NCBI GenBank assembly: GCA_963693305.1
Contig: OY855906.1
Location: 5,160,001 to 5,224,000, forward strand
Source of the DNA: Meandrina meandrites
Taxonomy: Eukaryota; Cnidaria; Anthozoa; Scleractinia; Meandrinidae
Direction: 5' to 3'
Length of the DNA stretch: 64,000 nt
Shown here: positions 1 through 10,723 of the stretch, one piece after another
How positions within the stretch are numbered: position 1 is the first letter of the stretch
Layout of the letters: every line of letters begins with the position of its first letter
Program-made: the position numbers and the translations under genes
Notes under the pieces: generated by a model
The model's input: the letters and a program-made list of their open reading frames with translations, nothing else
Told to the model about the DNA's origin: nothing
Databases searched by the model: none

Positions 1-259
1 GTTCGGGTTTCTCTTCTTCACCCTTCCCTTCGTCCGTTACGACCGAGCCAGAATCACTCGCTGCATTTGTGAGGAACACGTTCGTTCTCTTTTCCTTCGC
101 CTCTGGTGCTTTTTCAATGTGAACTGCTGGAGCTGTGATGGCGGGCGCATGAGTGGCCGCACTGCCCGCCGGGAGGGCTGGTAAAGTTGTGCCTTTTTTC
201 TTCTGCTGGGTGATCTGATAATGGTAAATATTCTTCTCGTCCAATTCTCTCTCTTTTTC
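1..259 (-). CDS. LCA5: Lebercilin (LCA5), exon 4, runs off window
   Basis: This is the fourth exon seen of a lebercilin homologue, a ciliary coiled-coil protein linked in vertebrates to intraflagellar transport. The acceptor is a clean TTTTAACAG. The exon opens in phase 0 with EKERELDEKNIY, which directly continues the RSLRDRLK end of exon 3; vertebrate lebercilin has the same LKEKEREL-x-x-KNIY run at the end of its conserved domain. The remaining residues are Ala/Pro-rich and then acidic, as expected of the disordered C-terminal half. The exon covers about codons 354-439 of the model and is still open at base 1, so the C-terminus and stop lie outside the window. The family match is seen in the sequence; cilium localisation is family knowledge. 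Confidence 0.9.
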
Positions 260-572
260 CTGTTAAAAGTCAGAGGATCAAATTAACCTGAATCCACATG
301 TTTTCTATCATGTTTCAATACAGATCTTGAAGATTTACAGCCAAAGAAACACACAAAATAGTCCGTACACGAATTCTAAAGGGCCTTGTTCACTGCACTA
401 TTAAAGCTTATAAACAACTTTATGGACAATGACGGGTAAAGACTAATAGAAAGGCAAGTTTTTTTTTTTAGCTATATATCACTCAGGAACCACTTCGACC
501 TCGCTTAATTCATGGCCGATTTCGTAAATAAAAAGTATGACTTCCTAAGTGGTATTACTTTGGTTGGTGACA

Positions 573-1507
573 TACCGTAAAATTCCGGTTAAAAGCGCCC
601 CTCCCCCCCCCCCCCCCCCCCCCAGAGGCCCATCTACCTGGAAACAAAAAACAATATCCCACCCCCCGGATATAAATCCCAGCTGGATGACAATACCGAA
701 CAGTGCTAAATGTTTTAACTTAAAAACGTATTTCGATCAACACTGCCGTGGCCCGTTTCGAAACGTTTTGGGCTGAGGCCATTTATTTGCGAAGATTCAG
801 CTATTTTGCTATATAGAGCTCTCATTGAACCGTATTTCGACTATTGCTGTCCTGTGTGGGATGGTCTCAGCAATGAACTGACTGATAAATTACAAAAGTT
901 ACAGAATCGCGCCATTAGGATCATTACGAAGTCGGATTTCTATTCTAGTGCTACCGCCCTTCGATTAAAGTTAGGATGGGATTCCCTCTATACCAGAAGG
1001 AAAAAGCATAAAGCGAAACTAATGTTCAAAACCATAAATAAACAAGCTCCGGAGTACTTACAAGACCTATTTAAACCATTCAGCACAGGATATAATCTTA
1101 GAGACAAGGCAAATAAGTTAGCTCTACCTAAGCCCCGTACTGATTTTTTAAAACGAAGTTTCTGTTACAGTGGGGCACAGTTGTGGAATAGTCTTCCCCA
1201 CGATGCCAGAGCTGCTAGATCCTTTAGCCACTTTAAAAGACTTATCAATTGCCTGATGTCTCCCTCGTGCTCCCACACGGCAAACATGTAAATCAGTTTT
1301 ATTTTTTTAATGTGATGTAATCATTCTTAACTTGTAACTGATGTTTTTACCGTGTTTAAATAAAGTAGGAAAAAAAAAAGTTTTTATACCCCCCCCCCCC
1401 CCCCCCCACCCATCCCGGATATAAGCCCCTCTATTTATAAGCCCACCCAAAACCCCTGACGAAGTTGTATAAGCCCAGGGCCTATATGTAACTGGAATTT
1501 TACGGTA
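573..1507. mobile_element. TIR element with poly-C tracts, carrying a LINE fragment
   Basis: Inverted termini are visible: TACCGTAAAATTCCGGTTA at the left and its near-complement TAACTGGAATTTTACGGTA at the right, with TA at both outer edges (a Tc1/mariner-like TA duplication is possible). Long C-runs follow the left end (about 601-623) and lie inside the right arm (about 1388-1407). A related GGTTATAAGCC sequence without the second arm lies near 41,815-41,890. No transposase is present, so it is non-autonomous. It lies in lebercilin intron 3. Confidence 0.6.
806..1291 (+). pseudogene. LINE reverse transcriptase, 3' tail (5'-truncated)
   Basis: The 161 codons match the C-terminal end of non-LTR retrotransposon ORF2: ALIEPYFDYCCPVWDG, then LQKLQNRAIRII, then an LWNSLP motif near the end. 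These are the thumb and tail segments that follow the catalytic core in Jockey/CR1/I-type elements. The catalytic FADD block and the endonuclease are absent, so this is a dead 5'-truncated copy. After the stop come AATAAA (1359-1364) and an A-run (about 1370-1379), a normal LINE 3' end. It sits inside the inverted-repeat element 573-1507, so it inserted there later or moved with it. The ATG at 806 is only the first Met of the open frame. Confidence 0.75.
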
Positions 1508-2214
1508 TGCTTTTCCTTAGTGCAAAGAGCGCGACTTAAAGTCTGCGAAGTAAACCCAAGCTGGGCGGTAATAAAAACACTCCAACTCCCTCCCCACCAC
1601 CCCCTCCAAACTTTTACAAAGAAGAAGGATTGCAGGAAAAATATCTTCACCGAAATATTTAACGTTGTAACAATGTACATGTGCACTGTACACCTTCCAC
1701 AGATAGAGAATTTGAAGAACAGGTCAGGAGAAGTGTGTTTGAAACAGGGTCGGCATAGTGAATATTGAAAATAGTACGCCAGATTGAAATTGTAAACGGA
1801 TATTGAATTTTTTTTTTTTAAACTAGCCAAGAATGATTGTTATGATTGAAATGAATGATGAATACCGAACCGAAGACAGAGATTGATACACTCGTTAGTA
1901 TAAGGTTAGGAATAAACACAGGCAAAGATTAATCATCCTGCCAAACTCCCGTTAAAGTTGAATTCAATCAAACACCAAATCTTTAAGAGTTTTTCGTCTC
2001 CGATATAAGTAAAAATTCTTCACACTGCGTGGAAATCCACCGGTAAATTTTTATGGCTTCGCGAAAATGAGCCTCGAAATTGCAGCATAACATTAAATCC
2101 CCTGCTTAATTTCTTTTTCATGTTCATTCATGCACAAATCGGAGAGCAGTTCAGAAAATCTTGCAAACCAGTACAACTTAAACGTGACAATATTTAACAT
2201 GAAAGAATTTCTAC

Positions 2215-2352
2215 CTTTAATCGATCACGGAGCGATCTGAAATCCTCCTGGACCCTTTTCAGCTCATCTTTCGCTTGTCTATAGCGGTCCTTCTGTTCCT
2301 TCATCTCTCGTTGTCTAGCCTTGTCCTTGAGCATGATAGATTTTTCTAGATC
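2215..2352 (-). CDS. LCA5: Lebercilin (LCA5), exon 3
   Basis: This 138-bp exon has phase 0 at both ends: acceptor CTATTTTTAG|GATCTAG, donor TTAAAG|GTAGAA. It encodes 46 residues (about codons 308-353) of charged heptad coiled coil, beginning DLEKSIMLKDKARQ and ending FRSLRDRLK. It joins exon 2 (…EMTEKDKKIM) and exon 4 (EKERELDEKNIY) without breaking frame, giving an uninterrupted lebercilin domain. No in-frame stop or frameshift is seen. Confidence 0.9.
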
Positions 2353-4132
2353 CTAAAAATAGCGTGAGAATGAAACAGCTGGGTTAAACACTTCAATATG
2401 TATCCAGGTTATTAACCGATGCACGTGAAAGTGTTTCTATTGAAACGAATCATTTGATAAAGTACATCTCCAGGAGACAGGAAAGGTGTCTAAAGAGTTG
2501 TTATGACAACCAAATGAAAAGAGTAATAAAAGCGACGTCATTTTGAGTTTTGTTCATTACTCTTGAAGGATGCGTGGTGTGGTTTCCTGAAAATTGTTAA
2601 ATCACCTGCAGAAGGAAAACAAACGCAATGCGATATAATGAGCGAACCATTGCGTTCCTTGTTTTTGTGTTATGTTTTCCGCCACGTATGGCTCATTATT
2701 CCGACAAACACCAACTCAGTAAAAAATACGAGACATCCAGATCTCAAGAATTTTGCATTTTTGGGCGCGTTTTCTCCGATGTCTCTTTTCATGTTATATT
2801 TTCTTAGCAGCCAAACTCGAAACTCGGCGATTATGATGCCTGCTAGTCTGCGACTTGCTGGTGGTTTGGTCAGCGTGTGGACATTCCAATTCCATTCGCG
2901 GCGCGCACGTTCCTTTTTGGCCTCGTTGGTCCTTGCGTAAAAGAACGCGCCGCCAAATCAGGCAGTGTTCACAGCCCTCGTAATTTTTATCCAGCTACCA
3001 CCAACTATACGCAAGCGAGATGCTTGCAAAAATTTGATTGCCTCGCTTTCTGCGGATGATTAACGGCACGATTCTCGCTAGCAACCTCTCGCCTCATCTG
3101 TTCGTTACACTACCGTTTCTGTCTTTCAGGGTTTTTTTGGTGACTTGCTTCTTGCTGATCGAAATGTTTTTGAGTTGGTGCATTTCAACCGGAGCGATTT
3201 CACCTGCGATTTTCATTTAACGACATGGATATATAGCACAGCAAACCCTCGATGACAGTTGTTCGATTTCCTTAATCTAAGAGTTGCTAACACCGCAACT
3301 CTACCCTCGATTTTTCGCGCCAATTTTCGTTTGGAGGCTCGAAAAATCGGAATTCGTAACCTGTACATGAGTCTCATGCTGTAAGATGGACCAGAAGCAG
3401 ATTATTTTTCCTCCAAAAACCGCGATCCTCAATTGAGGTTATGCCCAATTCATTAGAAGGCTTATGAAGCTTTCAAAACAGTTTGAACGTAACTTGAATA
3501 GACTCAGATTGACCCCTACCCCAACCTTAGTGTGTCAGGTAGCCTAAAGCAATTATTGAGTACCGCTGCATGACACTGTAAAAACGACTGTACATGTAAT
3601 CATCTGCCAGAGTGTTTAGTTTTGCGAAAATTGAATTCCATGAAAACTGAATCTTTGGATTTTATCTGACGTACAAATTAATGAAATTTAAATTCCTACA
3701 GAAGTAATTAACTATGAGGTGTAAAGTTAATTGCTAGAGACAGTAAGGCTATACCATTAATTGAAAAAAAAAATCCTCATCAAAATCACTGTTGACCTGA
3801 AGAAGAAAGTCACACTGTTTTGACAAGTCTGTCAGTAGCTGTAAAATTTGTTTCCACCGAATTGATCACAACTTAAACAACAAGTAACTGGTGAACAGGA
3901 TCGACATAACTAATAATAGTCTCTTCTGTTTCCTTCAAGTTCCAGTCCTAGTAATGCTTGGTAATGTGAGTCGACTGACTTTACTTATCCTTTATTTATG
4001 CTAATCAAGTTACAAAACCAAAAACAAGCATTTACATGAACCAGCATTTAGCTACTGTAGTTGACAGGCAAAGCAAAAACAAAATTAACAAAAACCACAT
4101 ACACAACCACAACTACAATTCTGCAGACCTAC
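2353..4132 (-). other. Lebercilin intron 2 (about 1.8 kb)
   Basis: The stretch 2,560-3,400 is visibly richer in GC than its surroundings and has short open frames on both strands, none with a recognisable domain. It may be an old unclassified repeat. The remainder is AT-rich with nothing supportable. Confidence 0.6.
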
Positions 4133-4635
4133 CATAATCTTTTTGTCCTTTTCAGTCATTTCGTTTTCTAGGTTCTCTAACTTTTTCGCCAATGCAGCTC
4201 GTTCTTCTAGTTTTCTATCTTCTGATAGCTGGCGATAGCTCGAAATTTTGTCCCGCAGTTTCTGAATCTCACTGTCCCGATCACGCGACTCCTTTTCTTT
4301 CTTGTGTAAAATGTCCTGATTTCTTCGCAGCCTTTCTTTTAGAGTACGCATTTCAGCACTGTGTCTCTGAAGCAACATTGGCAAGCTCGCTTCTTCCTCA
4401 TCAATTTTCTTTATTTGTTTTTCTTGCCGATGGCTCACTCTTTTCAAAGATTTATTCTCGCCTTTTAGTTCGTCAACTTCTTGCTGCAATTCTTCCAAAA
4501 TGTTGTGTAGCCGTGAAACTTTGTTTCTGTTTGCTGATAAAATACGTCTCATCATTGAGCTTTCGCCACCTGATGTTTTGGTAGTCATCTTTGAGCTGGC
4601 TGATTGAGTTTTCTTGGCTCTGTGTTTGGCAGGAG
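4133..4635 (-). CDS. LCA5: Lebercilin (LCA5), exon 2 (core coiled-coil domain)
   Basis: This 503-bp exon (acceptor TTTGTATGTCAG|CTCC, donor ATTATG|GTAGGT) enters at phase 1 and leaves at phase 0, adding codons 140-307. It holds the diagnostic lebercilin domain: MRRILSANRNKVSRL near residue 168, then ENKSLKRVSHRQEKQIKK, then a RHSAEMRTLKERLRRNQ segment and a coiled coil to its end. Vertebrate lebercilin has the same order (RILSARL, ENKSLKRLQYRQEKAL, RHNNEITALKERLRKSQ). The open frame continues 5' into the intron as far as a Met at 4753, but the start of the protein is in exon 1, because exon 1 splices here in phase. Confidence 0.93.
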
Positions 4636-4887
4636 CTGACATACAAATAAAACCACATATAAGAAACACTTGGGCTCCAAAAGAGTTAATTATTAACTCC
4701 TCATTGTAAATTGAAAAACCCTCTGTGTCTAAACAAGATACAGTGTAATGCAAGCTTCACAACAGTTATGATATTAAAAATCAAAAAGCCATTTAACCAT
4801 GCAAGTTGAAATGAAATTTAACCCCATCGTCAGTATGAGTTCTGTTGATGCTTGTCCATGTCAAGGTCTTAGTCACTTTACCTGAGG

Positions 4888-5344
4888 CCCGGGGGGGGGG
4901 GGGGGGTACTTGAAGTATACATGACGGGGGGGGGGGGGGGTCCAACGGAGCTTCATATTGCAAACCCAAAAAAATACACAAGCCTGAAATTTTAGACCCA
5001 AAAAAATACCTGGCATTAAAATTTCCAACCCAAACACAAGATTACAAAATTAATGTACATTGTATTGTCTTCTTAATATTAACAGTTTTTTTTCGGAACA
5101 TATGACGATTATGTCACTGAAAAGAAGTTCGAATGAATATTTTTCTGGTCCGCTGATCACAACAGAAACCCGAAACAAAAGGTTCGCTCGGAGTTAAGAC
5201 CCCAAAAAATACGCATATTTTTTTAAGACCTCAAAAATTATGTGACAGATCACTTGACCCAAAAAATACCGAGTGTGTAAATTTTCAACCCAAAAAAATA
5301 CGTCGGACCCCCCCATCATGTATACTTCGAGTACCCCCCCTGGG
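4888..5344. mobile_element. hAT-like MITE, 457 bp, TSD ACCTGAGG
   Basis: An exact 8-bp duplication ACCTGAGG lies at 4880-4887 and 5345-5352. The element starts CCCGGGGG and ends CCCCCTGGG. The inverted arms continue through GTACTTGAAGTATACATGA, which the right arm matches with one change. Long G and C tracts and many AAAAAATAC repeats fill the rest. There is no ORF; 8-bp duplications fit hAT. Confidence 0.8.
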
Positions 5345-5910
5345 ACCTGAGGTACACAATTTCCACTTAAAAATAACTCCCATCCCTGAAGGGAAATGCT
5401 AAAAGCTAAGAGTGATCAGAATGATGTAAACATTGTAAATAATTCATGGTTATCAAGTTCAATGTGCTAAATGACACTTGTACCAAAAGTTAAATATTCT
5501 AGATTTTGTTTACAAGTATTTGTTGTCTTGAACAGTACATGTACACGTTAGATGGTTAAATTTTGTCCTCAGACCCTTCTAGACTAGGAGACTGGACTCA
5601 GAGTATAGAAATTCTGGACGGCCACTTTGTAAATCCCGGTTAAGAGCCTGTTTCTGAATGCATAATGTTATTGTATATATTTCATGAAATCATAGAAATG
5701 CTGTTTTTTCTCCCTGTCTCTGCCCACTCTTAATTACTCCACTGTAAGGGAAGGCAAGTTAACTAAAACATAGCTATTTCTTTATTTCCCAACACCACTT
5801 AAGTAATACTGTATTAAACATCCTCTAGGTACAAACAAGAAACAACCCCTACATGACCAATAACTTGAATTATCTTAAGTAGCACAGTGTGAAATACTGC
5901 TGTCAGACTA

Positions 5911-5976
5911 CTAGACTATGAGCAGTATTTTCACGGTCTGTCGAGCAAAAATTGAATAGGGACTGCTCGTAGTCTA
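5911..5976. mobile_element. Short hAT-like MITE, 66 bp, TSD TCAGACTA
   Basis: The element has ends CTAGACTATGAGCAG and CTGCTCGTAGTCTA, flanked by TCAGACTA at 5903-5910 and 5977-5984. It is an internally deleted relative of the 190-bp copy at 23,973-24,162, which has the same ends and a different 8-bp duplication. Confidence 0.75.
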
Positions 5977-6904
5977 TCAGACTACATGAATATGAAGAAA
6001 AACTACATTAAGTTTTCACTGAAGTTTCTCAAGAATAATGAAAGAACTCAAGCTTAGTAGGGATAGTACAACAACTTCTTAAGCAAGATTCAGAGTCATT
6101 AAGGGTCAGTCACAATGGGAATATTTTGTTTCACATGATGCACTAGTAATAATTATCTCTAAGACATGAATATAGAAATTTAAAGAGTTGTTTTTAGAGC
6201 AGTATGACAACAAATCAAAATCAGCTGCATAAGCTTGAACAGATCAACGATCACAGGATTATTTTTTGGATAATTATCTCCATATGTTGATGTATGTACA
6301 TGTACATATCAACACAAAAGTTCAGATTTACAAGTTTCTTGAGGAAAAATAAAGGGGAGTCAAATCTGTTCTGATAGTCTGAGTCAGGATAAACAAAGAT
6401 AAAGTAACTATCAACTAGTTTGTCACCTCGATGAATGCAGGATGAACGCTAAGTGACTTAGGGCTTAATTAATTATTTACAGAAATGTCTTGAATAACAA
6501 GATGCCAAACGTGTTGTACGTAGTAACTACGAATTTTGCAAAATAGACAACAAATCCCCATTTCGAAATTTTCCATTTCACTTGAATTGATCGATATCTT
6601 TGCCCCAAAAGTGCTTTCTATACAATGTTTAGTCATAAAAACCACCAGTCTAATTCCGAAATCGGCATAACACAATTAAGTACAGTTCTGAGTAGACGAA
6701 TGCTGCTTTTCACAACCTAAGTTTTAAAAATATTTCTTACCCTTAAAAAATAGCATCTCTTTTATATCTAAATATTTCAACAAAAAATCGAAAACTTTGA
6801 AATGTTGCAAGTGCAGATCAACAAAATTTGTACTCAATTCAAAAGTTATATTCACTGAAAACCACATCAAATTCATGCGACGAAAAAGTCAAACGGAAAT
6901 TTAC

Positions 6905-7322
6905 CTCTGTTTGTCCCGTAAGCACTTCTGTACGAAGCAAACGAATCTCGCCTTGAAGAGGCCTTCTTGGAACGAGATCGCTGTTTTGGTGGCGATTCTG
7001 ACGGGGATCTCGATGTCGATCGAACTCGCTCCGACATTCGAGATTTACGTCTCGAAGACAATCTTCGAGCGGTCGGTTCCTTTGTGGTGCTCGGGCTGTC
7101 GAAATCATCCTCGTAGCTATCGTAGTCATCTGAATACCTGCCGGACATTTCACGATTTTCTTGTAGTTTTCCCCTGGCAAGCAGGCTTTCCTTCCTCGTA
7201 ACAGAAATTACTGAAGTTTTCTTCGATGTCACTCGGTCCAACGGCGTGAAATCTGTCTCATTATAGGACGAATTCAAACCGATATTAGACAATAACGGAG
7301 GATTTTCGAATTCTAGAGTCAT
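6905..7322 (-). CDS. LCA5: Lebercilin (LCA5), exon 1 with start codon
   Basis: The first coding exon starts at ATG 7322-7320. An in-frame TAG four codons upstream supports this as the 5' limit of the open frame. The donor is CAGAG|GTAAAT and the exon ends in phase 1, completing an Ala codon in exon 2. It encodes 139 residues: a low-complexity N-terminus, an acidic patch (YSDDYDSYEDDFDS, about 62-75) and an Arg/Ser-rich stretch with SPSESPPK. A second Met at residue 59, just before the acidic patch, is an alternative start. The N-terminus of this family is poorly conserved, so the gene call rests on exon 2; the phase fit ties this exon to it. Confidence 0.82.
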
Positions 7323-7620
7323 AACAGGACTCTAGGTCTGATAGGAAAGTAATTTCTGGAGAATATTTGATCCCAGTTCCGATATCTTGCGAAAAAAATC
7401 ACTGTGTGTTGTTAGCACTACTCAAATATGGCGGCGGTCGAATGTTATGTTGTCCGTGACGTCACGTTGCCAAAACACTTCGTAGTCACGGTAACCGGAA
7501 CGGACAAACCGTCCCCAGCTCACCGCGGAAGTGAGCGAAGGGGAAAGGACCGGACGAGTTTGATACTGCGGCCGGCGCGAGCGCAGCCAGCGTACCCTGC
7601 GAGCAGAGCCTCTGTTAACT
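7323..7620 (-). promoter_or_regulatory. CpG-rich 5' region of lebercilin with a CRE site
   Basis: GC- and CpG-rich DNA lies directly upstream of the lebercilin ATG in AT-rich surroundings. It holds a perfect cAMP-response palindrome TGACGTCA at 7457-7464, followed by GTTGCC (7466-7471) and GGTAAC (7490-7495). These last two match RFX X-box half-sites, but the 18-bp gap between them is too wide for a canonical X-box. The promoter role is inferred from position. Confidence 0.4.
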
Positions 7621-8364
7621 TCCCTGCGGCTGAGAATTGGGAAGGAAAAGAGGCTCTGCATAAATCGTGTCAATTTTTTGAGGTCACCGCAGCCCCAAAG
7701 TTTGGGCTAGTCAGTCCAGATAAAACCGTTTTTTTGCAGCGCGAGCATTGTTTTTTGGGAAAAACCGACTGTCAAAACCGAACCCACAGTACGAAGAGTG
7801 AAGCAACTTTTGCATAATCTCATACTTGGTCATTTTAAATAGGTCATGAATTACTTTCCTATTTAGGGAAAGACCAGTGACACAATCTTGAGATACAATT
7901 GGGGAAGAAAAAAGTCACCACTAATGTTCAAATCCTCAACTCTGCTGTTAACGGTACTGAAGAGCGGGCGCTGTGTCTGCCGCGTGCAAGCTAGCACTTG
8001 AATGTACGCGTCAGATTTGCCAAGTTTTTTTACACATCTTTTTATTGACAAACTCTTGTACTAACAGGCTTGAAAAACAAACTATTTCTGTTGCTAATTC
8101 ACTCTACGAACGTTCAAAAGAAGAAAGCGTTTTGACTGAAGCTTATCCAGGCACTGAAAGCCTCGCGCAAGTTCGCGCAAGTCTCGCGTAAGCTTTACGC
8201 ATGCTCAACAAAGATTTGACACGATTCGTGCAGAGCCCTTTCCTGTCAAGTTTATCAGTGAAAAAGAAAGGGCTCTGCTCGCAGGGTGAGCTAGCGTAGC
8301 TTGGCGTTCTAGTCAGTCAGGGAGAGCGAGAAAACGAGCGCGCGAGCAAAGCGACGGAGGCGGG

Positions 8365-8410
8365 CAGAAGGGGAGAAAGAAAGAACGCGTTCTTTCTTTC
8401 TCCCCTTCTG
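8365..8410. repeat. Perfect 46-bp palindrome
   Basis: Twenty-three bases are followed at once by their exact complement, centred on CG|CG at 8387/8388. The arm is GA-rich (GGGGAGAAAGAAAGAACG). There is no spacer, so it can form a cruciform or a full RNA hairpin. Confidence 0.9.
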
Positions 8411-8545
8411 ACTCTTCTGAAGTTGTTGAAACTGAATTGGACGGCACACTCTCGGTTTCAATCGGCCAGAAACCAACAACTGACTGCACTCTGTCTCCAT
8501 TAATTCAATTGAGCACTTTTTTATAAACAGCCAGTTACACACAAA

Positions 8546-8881
8546 GGGTGCTTCCCATTTAGCCAAAAAAAACCGGAATTTTCTCTTGTTGAAAGTCAAA
8601 CGGGAACAGTAATTTTCCGGAAAATCCGTTCGAAAATTGTGGACTAACTCTCAGCTCCAGAGGTAGTCCTCTTTTTCCGTTCGGAACGGAACGTCGGAAA
8701 GTTTCTTACCATTTGCACGATTTCCCAGTTTCAGTCTCTCATCAACGGAAAACAATAACAGGAAACCGAACTTCAAATGGTAAGCGCCATCTCCTTCGGT
8801 TGGTTTGCTGATTTTGGAAAATCCCTTACCATTAATCAATGTTCATTCCAACCGGTTCCTTCCGACAAATGGTAAGCACCC
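8546..8881. mobile_element. MITE with GGGTGCTT ends, about 336 bp
   Basis: The left end GGGTGCTTCCCATTTAG and the right end (read inward) GGGTGCTTACCATTTGT are imperfect inverted repeats. Internal TTTTCCGGAAAA and CCATTTG motifs recur. No ORF and no certain target duplication were found. Confidence 0.5.
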
Positions 8882-9291
8882 AAGGTTAACAGAAACCTCT
8901 AGTTTACCATGTAATTATTTTAATCTGAAAAATATAAAGGCTTTGTTATTTGTAATTTTCCATGGGATATACGTATTGAGTTTGCCAGGATTCGCCGGTT
9001 GCAAAGCGATGCACTGATGCTGGAGCTTTTCCAGGTGTAAATTTTTCCGGTGGGCTACTATTAGTAATAGGCTAATGGGGATATGTGCTGCTGGATGAGG
9101 TCGCATTTTCACTACTGATTGATGATAATGGGGTTGCATTTTCAATACAGTTAACGGAATGTCATCGCACATATTCGGGATTTTTTGGGTATAGGGATTC
9201 TGGGTATTGAAAAAATAAATGGGAAGATTCTCTGTGAGAAAAAAAAAATGTTAATAATAGTTGAAAACTGCGTAGCGTCTTTTATGCTAAA

Positions 9292-9508
9292 AATAATTGT
9301 TAATGTTTCAAAATGACGCTAAATGGCGGTATAAAACTGTACCGACGTTTCAGCATTACTGCCTTCTTCAGGGTGGCAGGAAAAAACAACGAGTCCGTCA
9401 ACGGACTCGTTATTCTTTCCGTGCCACCCTGAAGAAGGCAGTAATGCTGAAAGGTCGGTACAGTTTTATACCGCCATTTAGCGTCATTTTGAAACATTAA
9501 CAATTATT
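9292..9508. repeat. Near-perfect 217-bp palindrome
   Basis: Two arms of about 107 bp run from AATAATTG at 9292 to its complement at 9508, centred near 9399 on AACGAGTCCGT CA ACGGACTCGTT. Only a few mismatches are visible. Each arm holds CACCCTGAAGAAGGC, of the kind found as stem-loops at retroelement ends. An ATT microsatellite begins at the right edge. The same 67-codon open frame appears on both strands because of the symmetry and is not a gene. Confidence 0.85.
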
Positions 9509-9906
9509 ATTATTATTATTTAAAAAAAAATGTTACCGTATTTAGTGCTGTTGCTTTGATACTTAACCATCGGCTCTCGTTACACTGTCCCGTTCTTGAA
9601 ATCATAACTTTTACATTTACACCGATATAAGTGAGTCTATATAATATTGGCCAAAGAATAGACTATAATTGGGTAGGGGCTCGGGAGACCAGCGGTACAT
9701 ACCCATACCCGTTTCGTTGACCATGTAAATGTTAATAATTATTTGCAGTTTCCAGAATAGACGTCGGAGACCACGTGCTCAATGGATAATCCCAGTACCT
9801 TTGTAGTATGTGTACGAGATTGTATGTGTACGAGCATTGAACGCAACAGGTACGCAACTATTAATTTTAGGAAGCTAATAGGATAGGATGGTAAGCCTGT
9901 GGTTCA

Positions 9907-10062
9907 GCATTCATGCATTCATTCATTCATTCATTCATTCATTCATTCATTCATTCATTCATTCATTCATTCATTCATTCATTCATTCATTCATTCATTC
10001 ATTCATTCATTCATTCATTCATTCATCATTCATTCGCTCGCTCGCTCGCTCGCTCGCTCGCT

Positions 10063-10093
<31 letters not shown>

Positions 10094-10200
10094 TTGTTCG
10101 TTGTTTTCGTTCGTTCGTTCGTTCGTTCGTTCATTCATTCATTCGGTCGTCTGTCCGCCCGTCCGTACGTACGTCTGTCTGCCTGTTCGTCCGTCCGTCG
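9907..10200. repeat. Compound tetranucleotide microsatellite
   Basis: The array runs as (ATTC)n to about 10,034, then (GCTC)n, then (GTTC)n with interruptions, then a mixed CGTC/TCGG tail. Its translation gives the Phe-Ile-His-Ser and Arg-Ser frames here, which are not genes. Confidence 0.95.
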
Positions 10201-10723
10201 GTCTTAATTCCCTTTCTCCGTTCCTCCGTTCCTTCTTTCGCTCATTTATTCATCAACCTATATGTAGCCATTCACTTTCGTACAGGTTTTGATATAGGAT
10301 GTTGGTTGCGTACAAATAAGAAAGTGTAAAGACTTCCTTTCATTAGCTGCTTACTGCAGTATTATTATAAAGTCGAATTTCTCAAACCTTCCTAATTTAT
10401 TCTAGGCTATATTAATTCTTTAGTTCTGAGTAATCTAGTCGACGGTTATTGCATCGGCTATTTTGCAAATGAACTATTTTGGAAATATGGTAATAAAGTC
10501 GTTGTTGTGATTTTTTAATATGATGAACTGTGAAGTTAAACGGTAAGCTAATGCTGTTTCCTCGATGCAGAAAAAATACTTGTCAATGGTAAAATTAATT
10601 GACAACACCTAGAAAATATTCTGACTACATGTATATACCACGAGGGTGGGTAACCTTTAGAATTAATTCACCTACAAGCATTATGTTTTAAATTAACCAA
10701 GTCAAAGAGGTTGTCTCACATAC

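Larger units (their letters stand above)
260..2214 (-). other. Lebercilin intron 3 (about 1.95 kb)
   Basis: This intron lies between lebercilin exons 3 and 4 (donor AAAG|GTAGAAAT at 2215/2214, acceptor TTAACAG|G at 260/259). It holds an inverted-repeat element at 573-1507 with a LINE tail inside it. The remainder is AT-rich and I recognise nothing else in it. Confidence 0.8.
4636..6904 (-). other. Lebercilin intron 1 (about 2.3 kb)
   Basis: This intron separates exon 1 from exon 2. It contains two hAT-like miniature elements with their 8-bp target duplications (4,888-5,344 and 5,911-5,976). I recognise nothing else in it. Confidence 0.8.
7621..10715. other. Intergenic region of palindromes and repeats
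   Basis: This stretch lies between lebercilin and the next exon on the same strand. It contains the palindromes and elements listed separately. Copies of GCAGAGCC in both orientations (for example 8230-8275) suggest another degraded foldback. Open frames here (7428-7817 plus, 8309-8599 minus) have no recognisable domain. Confidence 0.5.

Noticed and set aside
7428..7817. 129-codon plus frame starting MAAVECYVV
   Set aside because: It overlaps the CpG-rich lebercilin promoter and repeats; no domain, splice or conservation evidence.
9888..10329. Overlapping plus frames with Phe-Ile-His-Ser and Arg-Ser repeats
   Set aside because: Translation of a tetranucleotide microsatellite in three frames.
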